From: Aureibaculum flavum
Lineage (GTDB): Bacteria > Bacteroidota > Bacteroidia > Flavobacteriales > Flavobacteriaceae
DNA length: 64,000 nucleotides
Assembly (NCBI RefSeq): GCF_016406085.1
Contig: NZ_JAEHFJ010000002.1
Coordinates: 248,001-312,000 of the forward strand
Direction of reading: 5' to 3'
Shown here: positions 1-9,199 of the stretch, in pieces
How positions within the stretch are numbered: position 1 is the first letter of the stretch
How the letters are laid out: the number at the start of each line of letters is the position of its first letter
The notes under the pieces: generated by a model
Databases searched by the model: none
What the model saw: only the letters and a program-made list of their open reading frames with translations
Told to the model about the DNA's origin: nothing
Translations under genes and position numbers: made by a program

Positions 1-281
1 TATCGAGTATACTCCTTATATCTAACACATTGCTCATATTCTGGTTTTTAAAAATAGATATAAATAGAATAAAAAGCACCTATCGCTTTTTGTTTAATTC
101 GCAAGCTTTTTCATATTTAATCTTAACACCATTTATTGTCGGTGAGTTTTTTTATCAAGGAGGAGCTCTATTTTTAGAACCATGGATTGTTAGTTTTATT
201 GGACTGCAAGCTGTATCCGTATTTTTTGGTTATCAAATGTTTAAGAAGCATCACGGTTTGTTTAAAAATAAGGTATCATGA
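1..281 (+). CDS. C-terminal end of a membrane protein (5' truncated)
   Basis: The reading frame is open from the first base of the window, so this is the 3' part of a longer gene. The visible residues hold two hydrophobic stretches that look like membrane helices, the second ending in a short basic tail. The TTG at position 30 could be a start, but the open frame upstream makes truncation more likely. The stop overlaps the next start codon as ATGA, so the two are co-transcribed and probably translationally coupled. I do not recognise the family; the ending would fit a polytopic membrane protein or a membrane-anchored glycosyltransferase, but neither can be shown. Confidence 0.6.
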   Translation, partial: SSILLISNTLLIFWFLKIDINRIKSTYRFLFNSQAFSYLILTPFIVGEFFYQGGALFLEPWIVSFIGLQAVSVFFGYQMFKKHHGLFKNKVS

Positions 282-910
282 AACTAACAAAACAACAAAT
301 CGCTTTTATTGATATTTTTCTCATGGAGAAAAATATAAAATATTTAGACGTAAGGTTTGAACTATTAGATCATTTAGTAAGTGATTTTGAAAACTATGAT
401 AATATTGACTTAAATAAGTATCTTAACTCAAAGATAAATTTTATAAATAATTTCACAGAGAAAAGGAAGAGTTCTATTCATTGGTCCTATCAAAAACAAT
501 TGTGGTTACGTTTTTTCGATTTTTTTATAAAAATAAAATATGTATACATTTCAATTTTATCATTTATGTACACTTATATTTTAGTCTTTAAATTTGAAAC
601 TAAAACGGCATTATTACTGGCATTTATTCCAATTTGTATAATGCAAGTTATCAGTTGGTTCTTTGCTTACAACTTTAAAAACAAAGAAAACAAAAAACTA
701 ATCTCAGCTCTTTATATCGCTAATATCATGTCTCTACCTTCTTTATTCTTATATGTAGTAACTCCGATAAAAGATATTCTAAATCAAAACAAAATACTAT
801 TCTTTATTTATTGTTTTGTTGGTATTTGTCTAAATATAGCTGGTTTAATTGAAGTTAGTTTAAAAAGAAAAGCAACTTTAAAAAAATATAAAATCTTGTT
901 GAGTAACTGA
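278..910 (+). CDS. HAAS-like small membrane protein, first paralogue
   Basis: This 210-residue protein has a soluble N-terminal helical segment of about 75 residues followed by about four hydrophobic segments. The N-terminus (MKLTKQQIAFID, then ELLDHLVSDFE around residues 28-38) matches that of the next gene (MQLTKQHIASLF, ELVDHLANDIE), so the two are paralogues. The L-D/V-D-H-L helix is the kind seen in HAAS-type membrane proteins, which often accompany PadR regulators; no PadR gene is visible here. It overlaps its neighbours at both ends (ATGA upstream, TGATG downstream). Function unknown; a membrane sensor or regulator is a guess from family resemblance. Confidence 0.75.
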   Translation: MKLTKQQIAFIDIFLMEKNIKYLDVRFELLDHLVSDFENYDNIDLNKYLNSKINFINNFTEKRKSSIHWSYQKQLWLRFFDFFIKIKYVYISILSFMYTYILVFKFETKTALLLAFIPICIMQVISWFFAYNFKNKENKKLISALYIANIMSLPSLFLYVVTPIKDILNQNKILFFIYCFVGICLNIAGLIEVSLKRKATLKKYKILLSN

Positions 911-1605
911 TGCAACTAACAAAACAACACATAGCATCACTCTTTACTTTCACAGAAAAACATTATGTGGAATGGTACGACCTACAAACAGAATTGGTAG
1001 ATCATCTTGCAAATGATATAGAACAAATTTGGAAAGAAGAACCAAACTTAACTTTTACAGAAGCTCGAAACAAATCTTTTAAAAAGTTTGGGGTTTTCGG
1101 CTTTTCAGAATTAGTTAAAAAAAGACAAAATGCACTTAATAAAAAATATTGGAAGTTAATTTTAAAAGAGTTTAAATTATTTTTTAGTCTCCCTAAAATA
1201 CTCTTGACTGCTTTTTTAATAGCCTCTTACTTTTCTATTCTTAATTATTTAGAAAACATAAACGCTTTAATTATAGTATCACTTGGCCTATTTGTAATTA
1301 TTGAATTTATTTTTCTCTTTGTTCTAACAAAAAAAATAAAAAGAAAACACAAAACAACAGGTAAAAAATGGCTTGTTGAAAATACTTTTGCCTCACTTGG
1401 CGGATTTGCATTTTTAGGAATAACTCCAATTCAAATTTTCCAATTAATAAACTATACTCTCATAATAAATTATTGGGGCAAGTGGTTCATAGCAACCATC
1501 ATTGTATGTTTTGGTATATTTTTATTTATTGGTATTAGAATTATTCCAAAAAAAATAACGTCTTATATGGTTAAAAACTATCCAGAATATCAGCCCATCC
1601 TATAA
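910..1605 (+). CDS. HAAS-like small membrane protein, second paralogue
   Basis: This 231-residue protein has an N-terminal helical domain containing ELVDHLANDIE, then about four hydrophobic segments in the C-terminal two thirds. It is clearly related to the preceding protein but better conserved in the N-terminal domain, with the longer helix TFTEARNKSFKKFG. Its ATG overlaps the previous TGA as TGATG, so translation is likely coupled. The three genes at the window edge form one operon. The role is unknown; a membrane-bound regulatory or sensory function is inferred only from the domain layout. Confidence 0.75.
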   Translation: MQLTKQHIASLFTFTEKHYVEWYDLQTELVDHLANDIEQIWKEEPNLTFTEARNKSFKKFGVFGFSELVKKRQNALNKKYWKLILKEFKLFFSLPKILLTAFLIASYFSILNYLENINALIIVSLGLFVIIEFIFLFVLTKKIKRKHKTTGKKWLVENTFASLGGFAFLGITPIQIFQLINYTLIINYWGKWFIATIIVCFGIFLFIGIRIIPKKITSYMVKNYPEYQPIL

Positions 1606-1612
1606 ATTCCAT

Positions 1613-1687
1613 TATATTTGAGTTTTTGTAACAACACCACACAATAATTCCATTTTTTTTTAGTTACACTACTAGACAAACTCAAAT
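1613..1687 (+). promoter_or_regulatory. sprE leader: TAnnTTTG box and long-range inverted repeat
   Basis: A TATATTTG box (1613-1620) fits the flavobacterial -7 element, although no clear -33 TTG is found at the usual distance. The box overlaps the left arm of a perfect 10-bp inverted repeat (ATTTGAGTTT at 1616-1625, AAACTCAAAT at 1678-1687). The right arm ends one base before the TTG start codon of sprE. In read-through RNA from upstream the repeat would close over the start region; RNA begun at the box would lack the left arm. Confidence 0.4.
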
Positions 1688-1688
1688 T

Positions 1689-3932
1689 TTGATTAAAAAG
1701 TTTCCCCTCTGGCTTTTCATTAGTGCATTTTTACTTATTCTCATTAGTTGCTCAACTAAAAAGAATAATCTGGTAAGTAGAAACATGCATGCTTTATCTA
1801 CCAAGTATAATGTTCTATACAATGGTCAAGTTGCTTATGACCAAGCTAAATTACAATTAGACGACAAATATGCGGACAACTTTTGGGAGTTACTTCCAAT
1901 TGAACCACTAAAAATTGAAGAAGATGATAAGGATATTTTAATTAATCCCTCATCACCTCCTAAAGATAAAAATGGTGATACAGAGAGTACAGCTACCGGT
2001 TTTGAACGTGCTGAAGAAAAAGCTGTAAAAGCCATTCAGAAGCATGGAATGGACATTAAAGGCAAGGAACGCAATAGACAAATTGACGATGCTTATTTAT
2101 TATTAGGTAAGTCTAGATACTACTCACAACGATTTGTTCCTGCTTTAGAAGCATTTAATTTTGTGTTAGAAAATTATACTGAAAACGACCTTAAAGATCA
2201 AACTCGAGTTTGGCAAGCAAAAACATTAGTGCGTTTGCAAAATGAAGAATTGGCAATTGAAACCCTACAATACTTATTAAAAAACTTAAACTTACCATTA
2301 GAACTTGTCGAAGATGGCCACACGACAATGGCAATGGCATATCAAGCTCTAGACAGTACTGATTTAGTAATAAAACATTTAGATAGTGCTGTATTATTTT
2401 CTGTAGATCCAAAGCAAAAATCACGAAACCTATTTATTCTGGGGCAAGTGTACAGAAACGAGCAAAAAATTGATTCTTCTAATCTCTATTTTGAGAAATT
2501 GATGAATTTCAAAAAAGCTCCGCTACGCTATCAAGTGCATGCAGAGATTGATAGAGCTAAAAATTATACAAAAGAAGACAGTACCGCTCTATTCTTAGCA
2601 CGGTTTAAAAAACTAATTAAAAATAGAGATAATAGACCTTTTCTTGATGAATTGTATTATCACAAGGGACTCATAGAATCTCAAAACGATAGTATAAAAA
2701 TTGGTTTAGAAGATTTTGAAAAATCATTAAGAGCAGTAAACGGAATAGAGTACCAAAGGGAATTGACCTATGAAGCCATTGGTAATATTTATTTTGATAA
2801 AGCTAAATTTGAATTGGCAGGTGCTTATTATGATAGCATTATAGGTATCACTAAAAATAAAAATGAAAAGCGTATTAGACGTTTGGTTAGAAAACGTGAA
2901 AGCCTAGAAGAAGTAATTACCTATGAAGCTTTGGCAAATACAAATGATAGTATTTTAAAAATAGCTGCACTACCTAAAGCAGCACAAGAAGCTTTTTATC
3001 AAGGATACATAGACAGTATTAAAAAAGTAGATGAATTGGCTAAAATAAAACTAGAAAATGCTTTAGTGAGCACCACTGGTTTTGGAAATCTATCAGACGA
3101 TTCTTCTAAAAGTAGTACTAAAGGTGGTAAATTTTACTTTTACAATAACAATGTTGCAGGTTTTGGAAAACAAGAATTTAAGCGATCTTGGGGTAATAGA
3201 GCTTTAGAAGACAATTGGAGAATATCTGCGAAGAAAGTAATTAGCGATAATTCTAAGAAAACGGAACTGTTAGCTGTTGAAGATAATTTTGACACCTCTA
3301 AAAAGTACGAATTAGATTATTATATCAGTAGAATTCCTTCTAAAAAAAGCGAGTTGGATAGTATTACCTTTTTACGAAATGATGCTTATTATAATTTAGG
3401 AATAATTTATAAAGAACAATTTAAAGAATACCCTTTGGCTGCAGAACGTTTAGAAAAACTATTAACCTATAATCCAGTTGAAAAATTAATTCTTCCTATA
3501 AATTATCATTTATATAAAATTTATGCTAATTTTGATGAAACGAAAAGCAATAAATACAAAAACGTTGTCGTTTCTAATTATCCGGAGTCTAGATATGCGA
3601 AAATCATTCTAAACCCAGAAAAAGTGTTAGCTTATGATGATGCTAATTCACCAGAAGCAATATATAACGACATTTATTGTAATTATGATTTTCAACATTA
3701 TGTTGAAGCTTATCAAAAAACGGAAAAAGCTATAGAACGTTTCAAGGACGAACCTATTATTCCGAAGTTAGAGTTGTTAAAAGCTCATATATTAATGAAA
3801 ACCATCGGAACTGAAGCATTTAAAGAAGCATTAAGCTTTGTTGCTTTAAGTTATCCGAATACTGAAGAAGGTAAACGTGCTGTTGAAATTTTAGAGAATT
3901 TTGATAGTGACTCAGCAAATTCAGGTCAGTAA
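1689..3932 (+). CDS. sprE: SprE/PorW-type gliding motility and type IX secretion lipoprotein
   Basis: This 747-residue protein starts with a lipoprotein signal peptide (hydrophobic core, then LILISC with Cys21) and continues as helical, TPR-like repeats over most of its length. The segment right after the lipid anchor (residues about 30-50, HALSTKYNVLYNG) is characteristic of SprE of Flavobacterium johnsoniae / PorW of Porphyromonas. These are periplasmic lipoproteins needed for type IX secretion and, in gliders, surface motility. The start is TTG; no in-frame ATG lies before the signal peptide. As I recall it, sprE also precedes a bactofilin gene and the ATP synthase genes in other Flavobacteriaceae, which supports the call. 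The type IX substrate encoded near 27-30 kb fits a cell that uses this pathway. Confidence 0.85.
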   Translation: MIKKFPLWLFISAFLLILISCSTKKNNLVSRNMHALSTKYNVLYNGQVAYDQAKLQLDDKYADNFWELLPIEPLKIEEDDKDILINPSSPPKDKNGDTESTATGFERAEEKAVKAIQKHGMDIKGKERNRQIDDAYLLLGKSRYYSQRFVPALEAFNFVLENYTENDLKDQTRVWQAKTLVRLQNEELAIETLQYLLKNLNLPLELVEDGHTTMAMAYQALDSTDLVIKHLDSAVLFSVDPKQKSRNLFILGQVYRNEQKIDSSNLYFEKLMNFKKAPLRYQVHAEIDRAKNYTKEDSTALFLARFKKLIKNRDNRPFLDELYYHKGLIESQNDSIKIGLEDFEKSLRAVNGIEYQRELTYEAIGNIYFDKAKFELAGAYYDSIIGITKNKNEKRIRRLVRKRESLEEVITYEALANTNDSILKIAALPKAAQEAFYQGYIDSIKKVDELAKIKLENALVSTTGFGNLSDDSSKSSTKGGKFYFYNNNVAGFGKQEFKRSWGNRALEDNWRISAKKVISDNSKKTELLAVEDNFDTSKKYELDYYISRIPSKKSELDSITFLRNDAYYNLGIIYKEQFKEYPLAAERLEKLLTYNPVEKLILPINYHLYKIYANFDETKSNKYKNVVVSNYPESRYAKIILNPEKVLAYDDANSPEAIYNDIYCNYDFQHYVEAYQKTEKAIERFKDEPIIPKLELLKAHILMKTIGTEAFKEALSFVALSYPNTEEGKRAVEILENFDSDSANSGQ

Positions 3933-4012
3933 GTAGTAACAAGAAAGAGAATTTTATTGCTCCCCTACAAGTAATAAAAAGTTAAATGAAGTTTAAATTT
4001 AAAAATTAAATT

Positions 4013-4429
4013 ATGTTTTCTGAAAAAAAGACAAATCCAGGACAAGTATTAGAGAGAAATATTATTGGTAAAAATTCTTCATTTGTAGGTGATATAAAAT
4101 CTGATGGCGATTTTAGAATTGATGGTAACGTTAAAGGTACTATTAAAACATCAGGTAGAGTTGTTATTGGTAAAGAAGGTTCTGTTGATGGAACTATTGA
4201 TTGTAGTAATGCTGATATTGAAGGTAAATTTTCTGGCAATTTAAATGTTGACGAATTGTTATCATTAAAATCAACCGCTACTATTAACGGAGAAGTTGTT
4301 TTAGGAAAACTTTCTGTAGAACCTGGTGCTAATTTCAATGCTTCTTGTAATATGAAAGGTAACGTAAAAGCACTTCGAAATGAGCAGCAACAAAGCCAAC
4401 AACAAAGAAAAGCCGAAAAAACAGCTTAA
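4013..4429 (+). CDS. Bactofilin (polymer-forming cytoskeletal protein)
   Basis: This 138-residue protein has the bactofilin core of short beta-helix turns (about residues 15-115), with repeating G-x-[IV]-x-G patterns such as SDGDFRIDGNVKGTIKTSG and GEVVLGKLSVEPGA. Bactofilins polymerise without nucleotide on the inner face of the membrane and act as scaffolds. The glutamine-rich tail (QQQSQQQRK) is encoded by DNA that also encodes the start of the next gene in another frame: the two reading frames share 50 bp. It lies between sprE and the ATP synthase genes, about 80 bp after sprE. Family call strong; cellular role unknown. Confidence 0.9.
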   Translation: MFSEKKTNPGQVLERNIIGKNSSFVGDIKSDGDFRIDGNVKGTIKTSGRVVIGKEGSVDGTIDCSNADIEGKFSGNLNVDELLSLKSTATINGEVVLGKLSVEPGANFNASCNMKGNVKALRNEQQQSQQQRKAEKTA

Positions 4430-4625
4430 TACTTACGCTAGATTTTCTGGTATTGCTATTCAAATGTTTGCTATCATAGGCATTGGTTCATATGCTGGTG
4501 TAAAGTTGGATGAACATTTTCCAAACACACACAATATCTATACAATTGTATTATCTTTGGCGTCTGTTTTAATTTCGATATATATCGTTATTCGACAGAT
4601 AACCCACTCATCTAAAGATAAATGA
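4380..4625 (+). CDS. AtpZ/AtpI-family ATP synthase assembly protein
   Basis: This 81-residue protein has a lysine-rich N-terminus and two membrane helices separated by a short loop (GVKLDEHFPN). That is the layout of AtpZ/AtpI proteins, which help assemble the c-ring or form Mg/Ca-transporting complexes. The ATG at 4380 lies 50 bp inside the bactofilin gene. It is the only ATG before the first helix, so the overlap seems real rather than a wrong start. The stop overlaps the next start as ATGA. Position directly ahead of atpB is typical for the family. Confidence 0.85.
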   Translation: MSSNKANNKEKPKKQLNTYARFSGIAIQMFAIIGIGSYAGVKLDEHFPNTHNIYTIVLSLASVLISIYIVIRQITHSSKDK

Positions 4626-5017
4626 ATACAATTTTTAAGAAAAGACAAGGTTCTTTTTTATTAAAACTATTATTTTTTACAATAGTACTTTTTGCGGTAC
4701 ATAGTTACTTAATCCATTATTTTTATGATGGAAATCTTTTTTTTCCGCTTTGGCAAATTTATGCTTTTCATTGTTTAGTAACCTTTGCTATTTATGGCAT
4801 TATTAATTACAAACATTCAGAATGTAATACTCAAGTTTTTAATATATTTATGGTTAGCACATTGCTCAAAATGATAATCGCAATTGTTTTTTTGTTACCA
4901 TTACTACTTTCTGATTTTGAAAATAAAAAACCAGATGTTTTTAATTTCTTTATTCCGTATTTTTTATTTTTAGCATTTGAAGTCTTATATATAAGTGATT
5001 TATTGAAAGGAAAATAA
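4622..5017 (+). CDS. Four-helix membrane protein ahead of atpB
   Basis: This 131-residue protein is almost entirely hydrophobic, with four predicted membrane helices and no recognisable catalytic motif. It overlaps the AtpZ-like gene by ATGA and ends about 115 bp before the atpB start. Position and topology resemble the small AtpI/AtpR-type accessory proteins coded before F0 genes, and similar unnamed proteins occur at this place in flavobacteria. Function not shown by sequence; a role in F0 assembly is inferred from context only. Confidence 0.75.
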   Translation: MNTIFKKRQGSFLLKLLFFTIVLFAVHSYLIHYFYDGNLFFPLWQIYAFHCLVTFAIYGIINYKHSECNTQVFNIFMVSTLLKMIIAIVFLLPLLLSDFENKKPDVFNFFIPYFLFLAFEVLYISDLLKGK

Positions 5018-5063
5018 CCTTTCCTATACAAAACTTTTACTTAAAATTTATAATAAAATAATA

Positions 5064-5094
5064 TTTGCCATTTAATTAAATGTCCTTACATTTG
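5064..5094 (+). promoter_or_regulatory. Predicted atpB operon promoter
   Basis: TTTG at 5064-5067 and TACATTTG at 5087-5094 are 19 bp apart, an excellent match to the Bacteroidota consensus TTG-N19-21-TAnnTTTG. Transcription would start near 5100, giving a leader of about 34 bases to the ATG at 5134. This rules out the in-frame ATG at 5080, which lies inside the promoter. Confidence 0.7.
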
Positions 5095-5133
5095 CACGGA
5101 ATTTTAAGAGATATATTTTTAATTGAATACGTA

Positions 5134-6213
5134 ATGCAAATCAACACCTTTAGATTTTTTTTATTAGGATTGTTATTCTCCATTTCCCTTAACGGATTCG
5201 CTTCAGGCGAAGAAAAAACCGGGGACGAAAAGTTCGACCCTAAAGAAATGATCATGCATCACGTAAAGGATGCTCATAGTTTCCATCTTTGGGATTGGGA
5301 CGGACATCCAGTTTCTATTTCCCTTCCTGTTATATTATGGACGGATAATGGATTGACTACTTTTATGTCATCTGAATTTCATCATGATAACTCAGGTACG
5401 CATATTGTTGAGAAGAATGGCGGTAAATTTGTTAATTTACATGAAAAAATATATCAGCTAAATGATGGTGAAACTTCGGTTGCTTTTGATGCTGAACACC
5501 ATCCTACTAACGCTGTAAAACCTTACGATTTTTCTATTACTAGAAATGTATTTATGATGTGGGTTTCTGTATTGGTACTATTACTTATTTTTATTGGTGC
5601 CGCTAGACGTTATAAAAAATCAGAAAATTTTGTACCTAAAGGTATTGCAAGTTTTGTAGAACCCTTAATCGTTTTTGTAAGAGATGAGATTGCCGTACCC
5701 ATGATTGGCGAAAAAACGTATAAAAGATATATGCCTTATTTATTAACCATTTTCTTCTTTGTTTGGATTAATAATATATTTGGTTTAATACCTATTATAA
5801 ACGGAGCTAACGTAAGTGGTAATATTGCATTTACCTTTACCCTTGCACTATTCACGTTTATTATTACAACTTTAGTAGGTAATAAAAATTATTGGAAACA
5901 TATTTTCTGGATGCCAGGAGTTCCTGTACCCATGAAAATTTTCTTAATGCCTATTGAACTAATAGGAATGATGGTGAAACCAATCTCATTAATGATTCGT
6001 TTGTTTGCGAACATTACAGCAGGTCACATTATTATATTAGCATTAATGTCTTTAATATTCGTATTTAAATCAGTTGCGGTTGCTCCTGTATCAATTGCAT
6101 TTGCATTATTTATTACGGTTATTGAGATTATAGTAACGGCTATTCAAGCCTACATATTTACAGTATTGTCTGCCCTTTATTTTGGTATGGCAACTGAAGA
6201 AGCAGAACATTAA
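5134..6213 (+). CDS. atpB: ATP synthase F0 subunit a
   Basis: Subunit a of the membrane proton channel. The N-terminus is a signal-like segment (MQINTFRFFLLGLLFS) followed by a long extracytoplasmic region, as is usual in Bacteroidota where the subunit is about 360 residues. The C-terminal half carries about five membrane helices, including the conserved stator-arginine helix (around SLMIRLFANITAGH) and the last helix ending near TVLSALYF. I chose the ATG at 5134 because a good promoter covers the earlier in-frame ATG (5080) and because 5134 starts exactly at the signal segment. First gene of the atpBEFHAG operon. Confidence 0.95.
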   Translation: MQINTFRFFLLGLLFSISLNGFASGEEKTGDEKFDPKEMIMHHVKDAHSFHLWDWDGHPVSISLPVILWTDNGLTTFMSSEFHHDNSGTHIVEKNGGKFVNLHEKIYQLNDGETSVAFDAEHHPTNAVKPYDFSITRNVFMMWVSVLVLLLIFIGAARRYKKSENFVPKGIASFVEPLIVFVRDEIAVPMIGEKTYKRYMPYLLTIFFFVWINNIFGLIPIINGANVSGNIAFTFTLALFTFIITTLVGNKNYWKHIFWMPGVPVPMKIFLMPIELIGMMVKPISLMIRLFANITAGHIIILALMSLIFVFKSVAVAPVSIAFALFITVIEIIVTAIQAYIFTVLSALYFGMATEEAEH

Positions 6214-6234
6214 TAATTAATTTTAAATATTTAA

Positions 6235-6477
<243 letters not shown>

Positions 6478-6481
6478 AAAG

Positions 6482-6516
6482 AAATAAAAGTGTAACGGTT
6501 GGTTGCACTTTTATTT
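6482..6516 (+). terminator. atpE-atpF intercistronic hairpin with U-rich 3' side
   Basis: The 14-nt arms at 6482-6495 and 6503-6516 pair completely with one U-G wobble, around a 7-base loop. The 3' arm runs into a T-rich stretch. It starts 5 bases after the atpE stop and ends 31 bases before the atpF ATG. It could be a partial terminator or a 3' end stabiliser for the atpBE message. Confidence 0.6.
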
Positions 6517-6547
6517 TTGTTTAAAATTAATATATAAAAAATATAAA

Positions 6548-7042
6548 ATGGATTTAGTAACTCCTGGATTAGGACTTGTTGTTTGGACTGGTATAACCTT
6601 TATTATTTTATTGATTATTCTTAGAAAATTTGCTTGGAAACCTATATTAGGTGCAGTAGGCGAAAGAGAAGACTCTATAAAAAATGCTTTGTTAGAAGCT
6701 GATAAAGCTCGTCAAGAAATGGAAAATTTAAAATCTGATAATGAAAAGATTTTAAAAGAAGCCCGTGCAGAAAGAGATGCTATGCTTAAAGACGCTAGAG
6801 AGATGAAAAATAATGTAATCTCTGAAGCTAAGGATGAAGCAAAAGCTCAAGCGAATAAAATTATAGAACAGGCTAAAACTAGTATCCAAAACGAAAAATT
6901 AGCAGCTATTACTGATTTAAAAAATCAAGTAGCTGATCTTTCAATAGGCATTGCAGAAAAAGTCTTAAAAGAACAACTTTCAAACAAAGACAAACAAGAA
7001 AAGTTAGTTGAAAGTATGTTAAACGATGTAAAATTGAACTAG
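6548..7042 (+). CDS. atpF: ATP synthase F0 subunit b
   Basis: This 164-residue protein has one N-terminal membrane helix (about residues 10-28) and a long charged amphipathic helix, the b-subunit stalk that joins F0 to F1. The motif FAWKPILGAVGEREDSI right after the helix is typical. The ATG at 6548 is preferred; an in-frame TTG at 6503 would lie within the upstream hairpin and add a non-conserved leader. The stop is directly followed by the atpH start. Confidence 0.95.
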   Translation: MDLVTPGLGLVVWTGITFIILLIILRKFAWKPILGAVGEREDSIKNALLEADKARQEMENLKSDNEKILKEARAERDAMLKDAREMKNNVISEAKDEAKAQANKIIEQAKTSIQNEKLAAITDLKNQVADLSIGIAEKVLKEQLSNKDKQEKLVESMLNDVKLN

Positions 7043-7597
7043 ATGAAGCACTCAAGAGCTGCCATAAGATACGCTAAAGCTGTTTTAAATCTTTCGTTAG
7101 AATTAAAAAAGGCCGACACTATTAATGAAAATATGCAATCTATTGCTTCTACTATGGAGGGCAGTAAAGAGTTGCAAATTATGTTGAGCAGTCCTGTAAT
7201 CAAATCAAAAATTAAAAAGTCTGCTTTGTTAGCAGTATTTAAAAATCTTGATAAAATATCAATACGTTTAATTGATTTACTTATTGAGAATAAAAGGTTA
7301 TCTATATTATCTCAAATAGCAAAACAATACACTCTAATTTATGACCTTCATAAAGGTTCTGAACTAGCAAAAGTAACTACAGCGATTCCTTTAACGAAAG
7401 CCTTAGAAGAAAAAATACTTATTAAGGTTAAAGAAATAGTAGGTAAAGAGGTTAGTATAGAAAATATTATTGATCCAACAATTATTGGCGGATTTATTTT
7501 ACGTGTTGGCGACAAACAATTTGACGCTAGTATTACAGGAAAAATGAATAATTTACGTAGAGAGTTTGAACATAATCATTACGTACCAAAGTTTTAA
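7043..7597 (+). CDS. atpH: ATP synthase F1 subunit delta
   Basis: This 184-residue subunit caps the F1 hexamer and binds the b stalk. The N-terminal helical domain (RAAIRYAKAVLNLSLE) and the C-terminal signature IDPTIIGGFILRVGDKQFDASITGKMNNLRREF are those of OSCP/delta. Starts right after the atpF stop codon and ends 14 bp before atpA, so it is tightly coupled within the operon. Confidence 0.96.
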   Translation: MKHSRAAIRYAKAVLNLSLELKKADTINENMQSIASTMEGSKELQIMLSSPVIKSKIKKSALLAVFKNLDKISIRLIDLLIENKRLSILSQIAKQYTLIYDLHKGSELAKVTTAIPLTKALEEKILIKVKEIVGKEVSIENIIDPTIIGGFILRVGDKQFDASITGKMNNLRREFEHNHYVPKF

Positions 7598-7611
7598 TAA
7601 AAATTAAATAA

Positions 7612-9189
7612 ATGGCAACAATAAATCCAGCTGAAGTATCAGCAATTTTAAAACAACAATTAGCAGGTTTTGATGGTAACGCTTCTTTAGATGAAGTAGG
7701 TACTGTTTTACAAATAGGTGATGGTATTGCTCGTGTTTACGGTCTAGCCAATGTACAATACGGTGAATTAGTAGAATTCGAAAACGGATTGGAAGGTATG
7801 GTACTTAACCTTGAAGAAGATAATGTTGGTGTTGTATTATTAGGTGATTCAACTGATATTAGAGAAGGAGCTACAGTAAAACGTACAGAAAGAATTTCTT
7901 CGTTAAGAGTTGGTGAAGGTATTGTAGGTAGAGTTGTAAACACCTTAGGTGAACCAATTGATGGTAAAGGACCTATTACAGGTGAGACTTACGAAATGCC
8001 ATTAGAGCGTAAAGCTCCTGGTGTAATTTTCCGTGAGCCTGTTACTGAGCCTATGCAATCTGGTATTAAAGCTATTGATGCTATGATTCCTGTGGGTAGA
8101 GGTCAACGTGAACTTATTATTGGTGACCGTCAAACAGGTAAATCAACTGTTGCTTTAGATACGATCTTAAATCAAAAAGAATTTTTTGACGCTGGTGAGC
8201 CAGTATATTGTATTTATGTTGCTATAGGTCAAAAAGGATCTAACGTAGCGGCTATTGCAAATATGTTAGAAGAACGTGGTGCATTAGCGTATACAACTAT
8301 TGTAGCTGCAAATGCTTCTGACCCTGCACCTATGCAAGTATATGCTCCAATGGCAGGTGCTGCAATTGGTGAATTTTTTAGAGATACTGGTCGTCCTGCA
8401 TTAATTGTTTTTGATGATTTATCTAAACAAGCCGTTGCGTATCGTGAGATTTCTTTATTATTAAGAAGACCACCGGGACGTGAAGCTTATCCTGGTGATG
8501 TATTTTATTTACACTCAAGATTATTAGAACGTGCTGCAAAGGTGATCAATGATGATACTATTGCACAGCAAATGAATGACATTCCTGATTCTATAAAACA
8601 TTTAGTAAAAGGTGGTGGTTCTTTAACTGCTTTACCAATTATTGAAACTCAAGCAGGTGATGTTTCTGCTTATATACCAACAAACGTAATTTCTATTACG
8701 GATGGACAAATTTTCTTAGAATCTGATTTATTTAATTCAGGTGTTAGACCAGCAATTAACGTAGGTATTTCTGTATCTCGTGTGGGTGGTAATGCTCAGA
8801 TTAAATCAATGAAAAAAGTAGCCGGTACTTTAAAACTAGATCAAGCACAATATCGTGAATTAGAAGCTTTTGCAAAATTTGGTTCTGATTTAGATGCTGC
8901 AACAATGAATGTAATTGAAAAAGGTAAACGTAATGTTGAGATTTTAAAACAAGCTCAAAACGATCCTTTTACTGTTGAAGATCAAGTTGCAATTATCTAT
9001 GCTGGTTCTAAAAACTTATTAAGAAATGTACCTGTTGAAAAAGTAAAAGAATTTGAAAAAGATTTTTTATACTTTTTAAACACTAAACATAGAGATACTT
9101 TAGATACTTTAAAAGCAGGTAAATTAACTGATGATGCAATTTCAGTTATTGAAAATGCTGCTAAAGAATTATCAGAAAAATACATTTAA
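7612..9189 (+). CDS. atpA: ATP synthase F1 subunit alpha
   Basis: The 525-residue alpha subunit forms the non-catalytic sites of the F1 hexamer. The P-loop GDRQTGKST (about residues 171-179), the Walker B region [36 protein letters not shown] and the C-terminal helical domain are intact. The length is usual for the family. The gene for the partner beta subunit (atpD) and for epsilon (atpC) is not in this operon, as is usual in this phylum. A perfect hairpin follows the stop codon. Confidence 0.98.
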   Translation: MATINPAEVSAILKQQLAGFDGNASLDEVGTVLQIGDGIARVYGLANVQYGELVEFENGLEGMVLNLEEDNVGVVLLGDSTDIREGATVKRTERISSLRVGEGIVGRVVNTLGEPIDGKGPITGETYEMPLERKAPGVIFREPVTEPMQSGIKAIDAMIPVGRGQRELIIGDRQTGKSTVALDTILNQKEFFDAGEPVYCIYVAIGQKGSNVAAIANMLEERGALAYTTIVAANASDPAPMQVYAPMAGAAIGEFFRDTGRPALIVFDDLSKQAVAYREISLLLRRPPGREAYPGDVFYLHSRLLERAAKVINDDTIAQQMNDIPDSIKHLVKGGGSLTALPIIETQAGDVSAYIPTNVISITDGQIFLESDLFNSGVRPAINVGISVSRVGGNAQIKSMKKVAGTLKLDQAQYRELEAFAKFGSDLDAATMNVIEKGKRNVEILKQAQNDPFTVEDQVAIIYAGSKNLLRNVPVEKVKEFEKDFLYFLNTKHRDTLDTLKAGKLTDDAISVIENAAKELSEKYI

Positions 9190-9199
9190 TTAGAGATGT

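Noticed and set aside
5080-5133. ATG at 5080 as the start of atpB
   Set aside because: It lies within a strong predicted promoter and adds 18 residues ahead of the signal segment.
6503-6547. TTG at 6503 as the start of atpF
   Set aside because: It falls in the 3' arm of a hairpin and the extra residues are not part of the b-subunit pattern.
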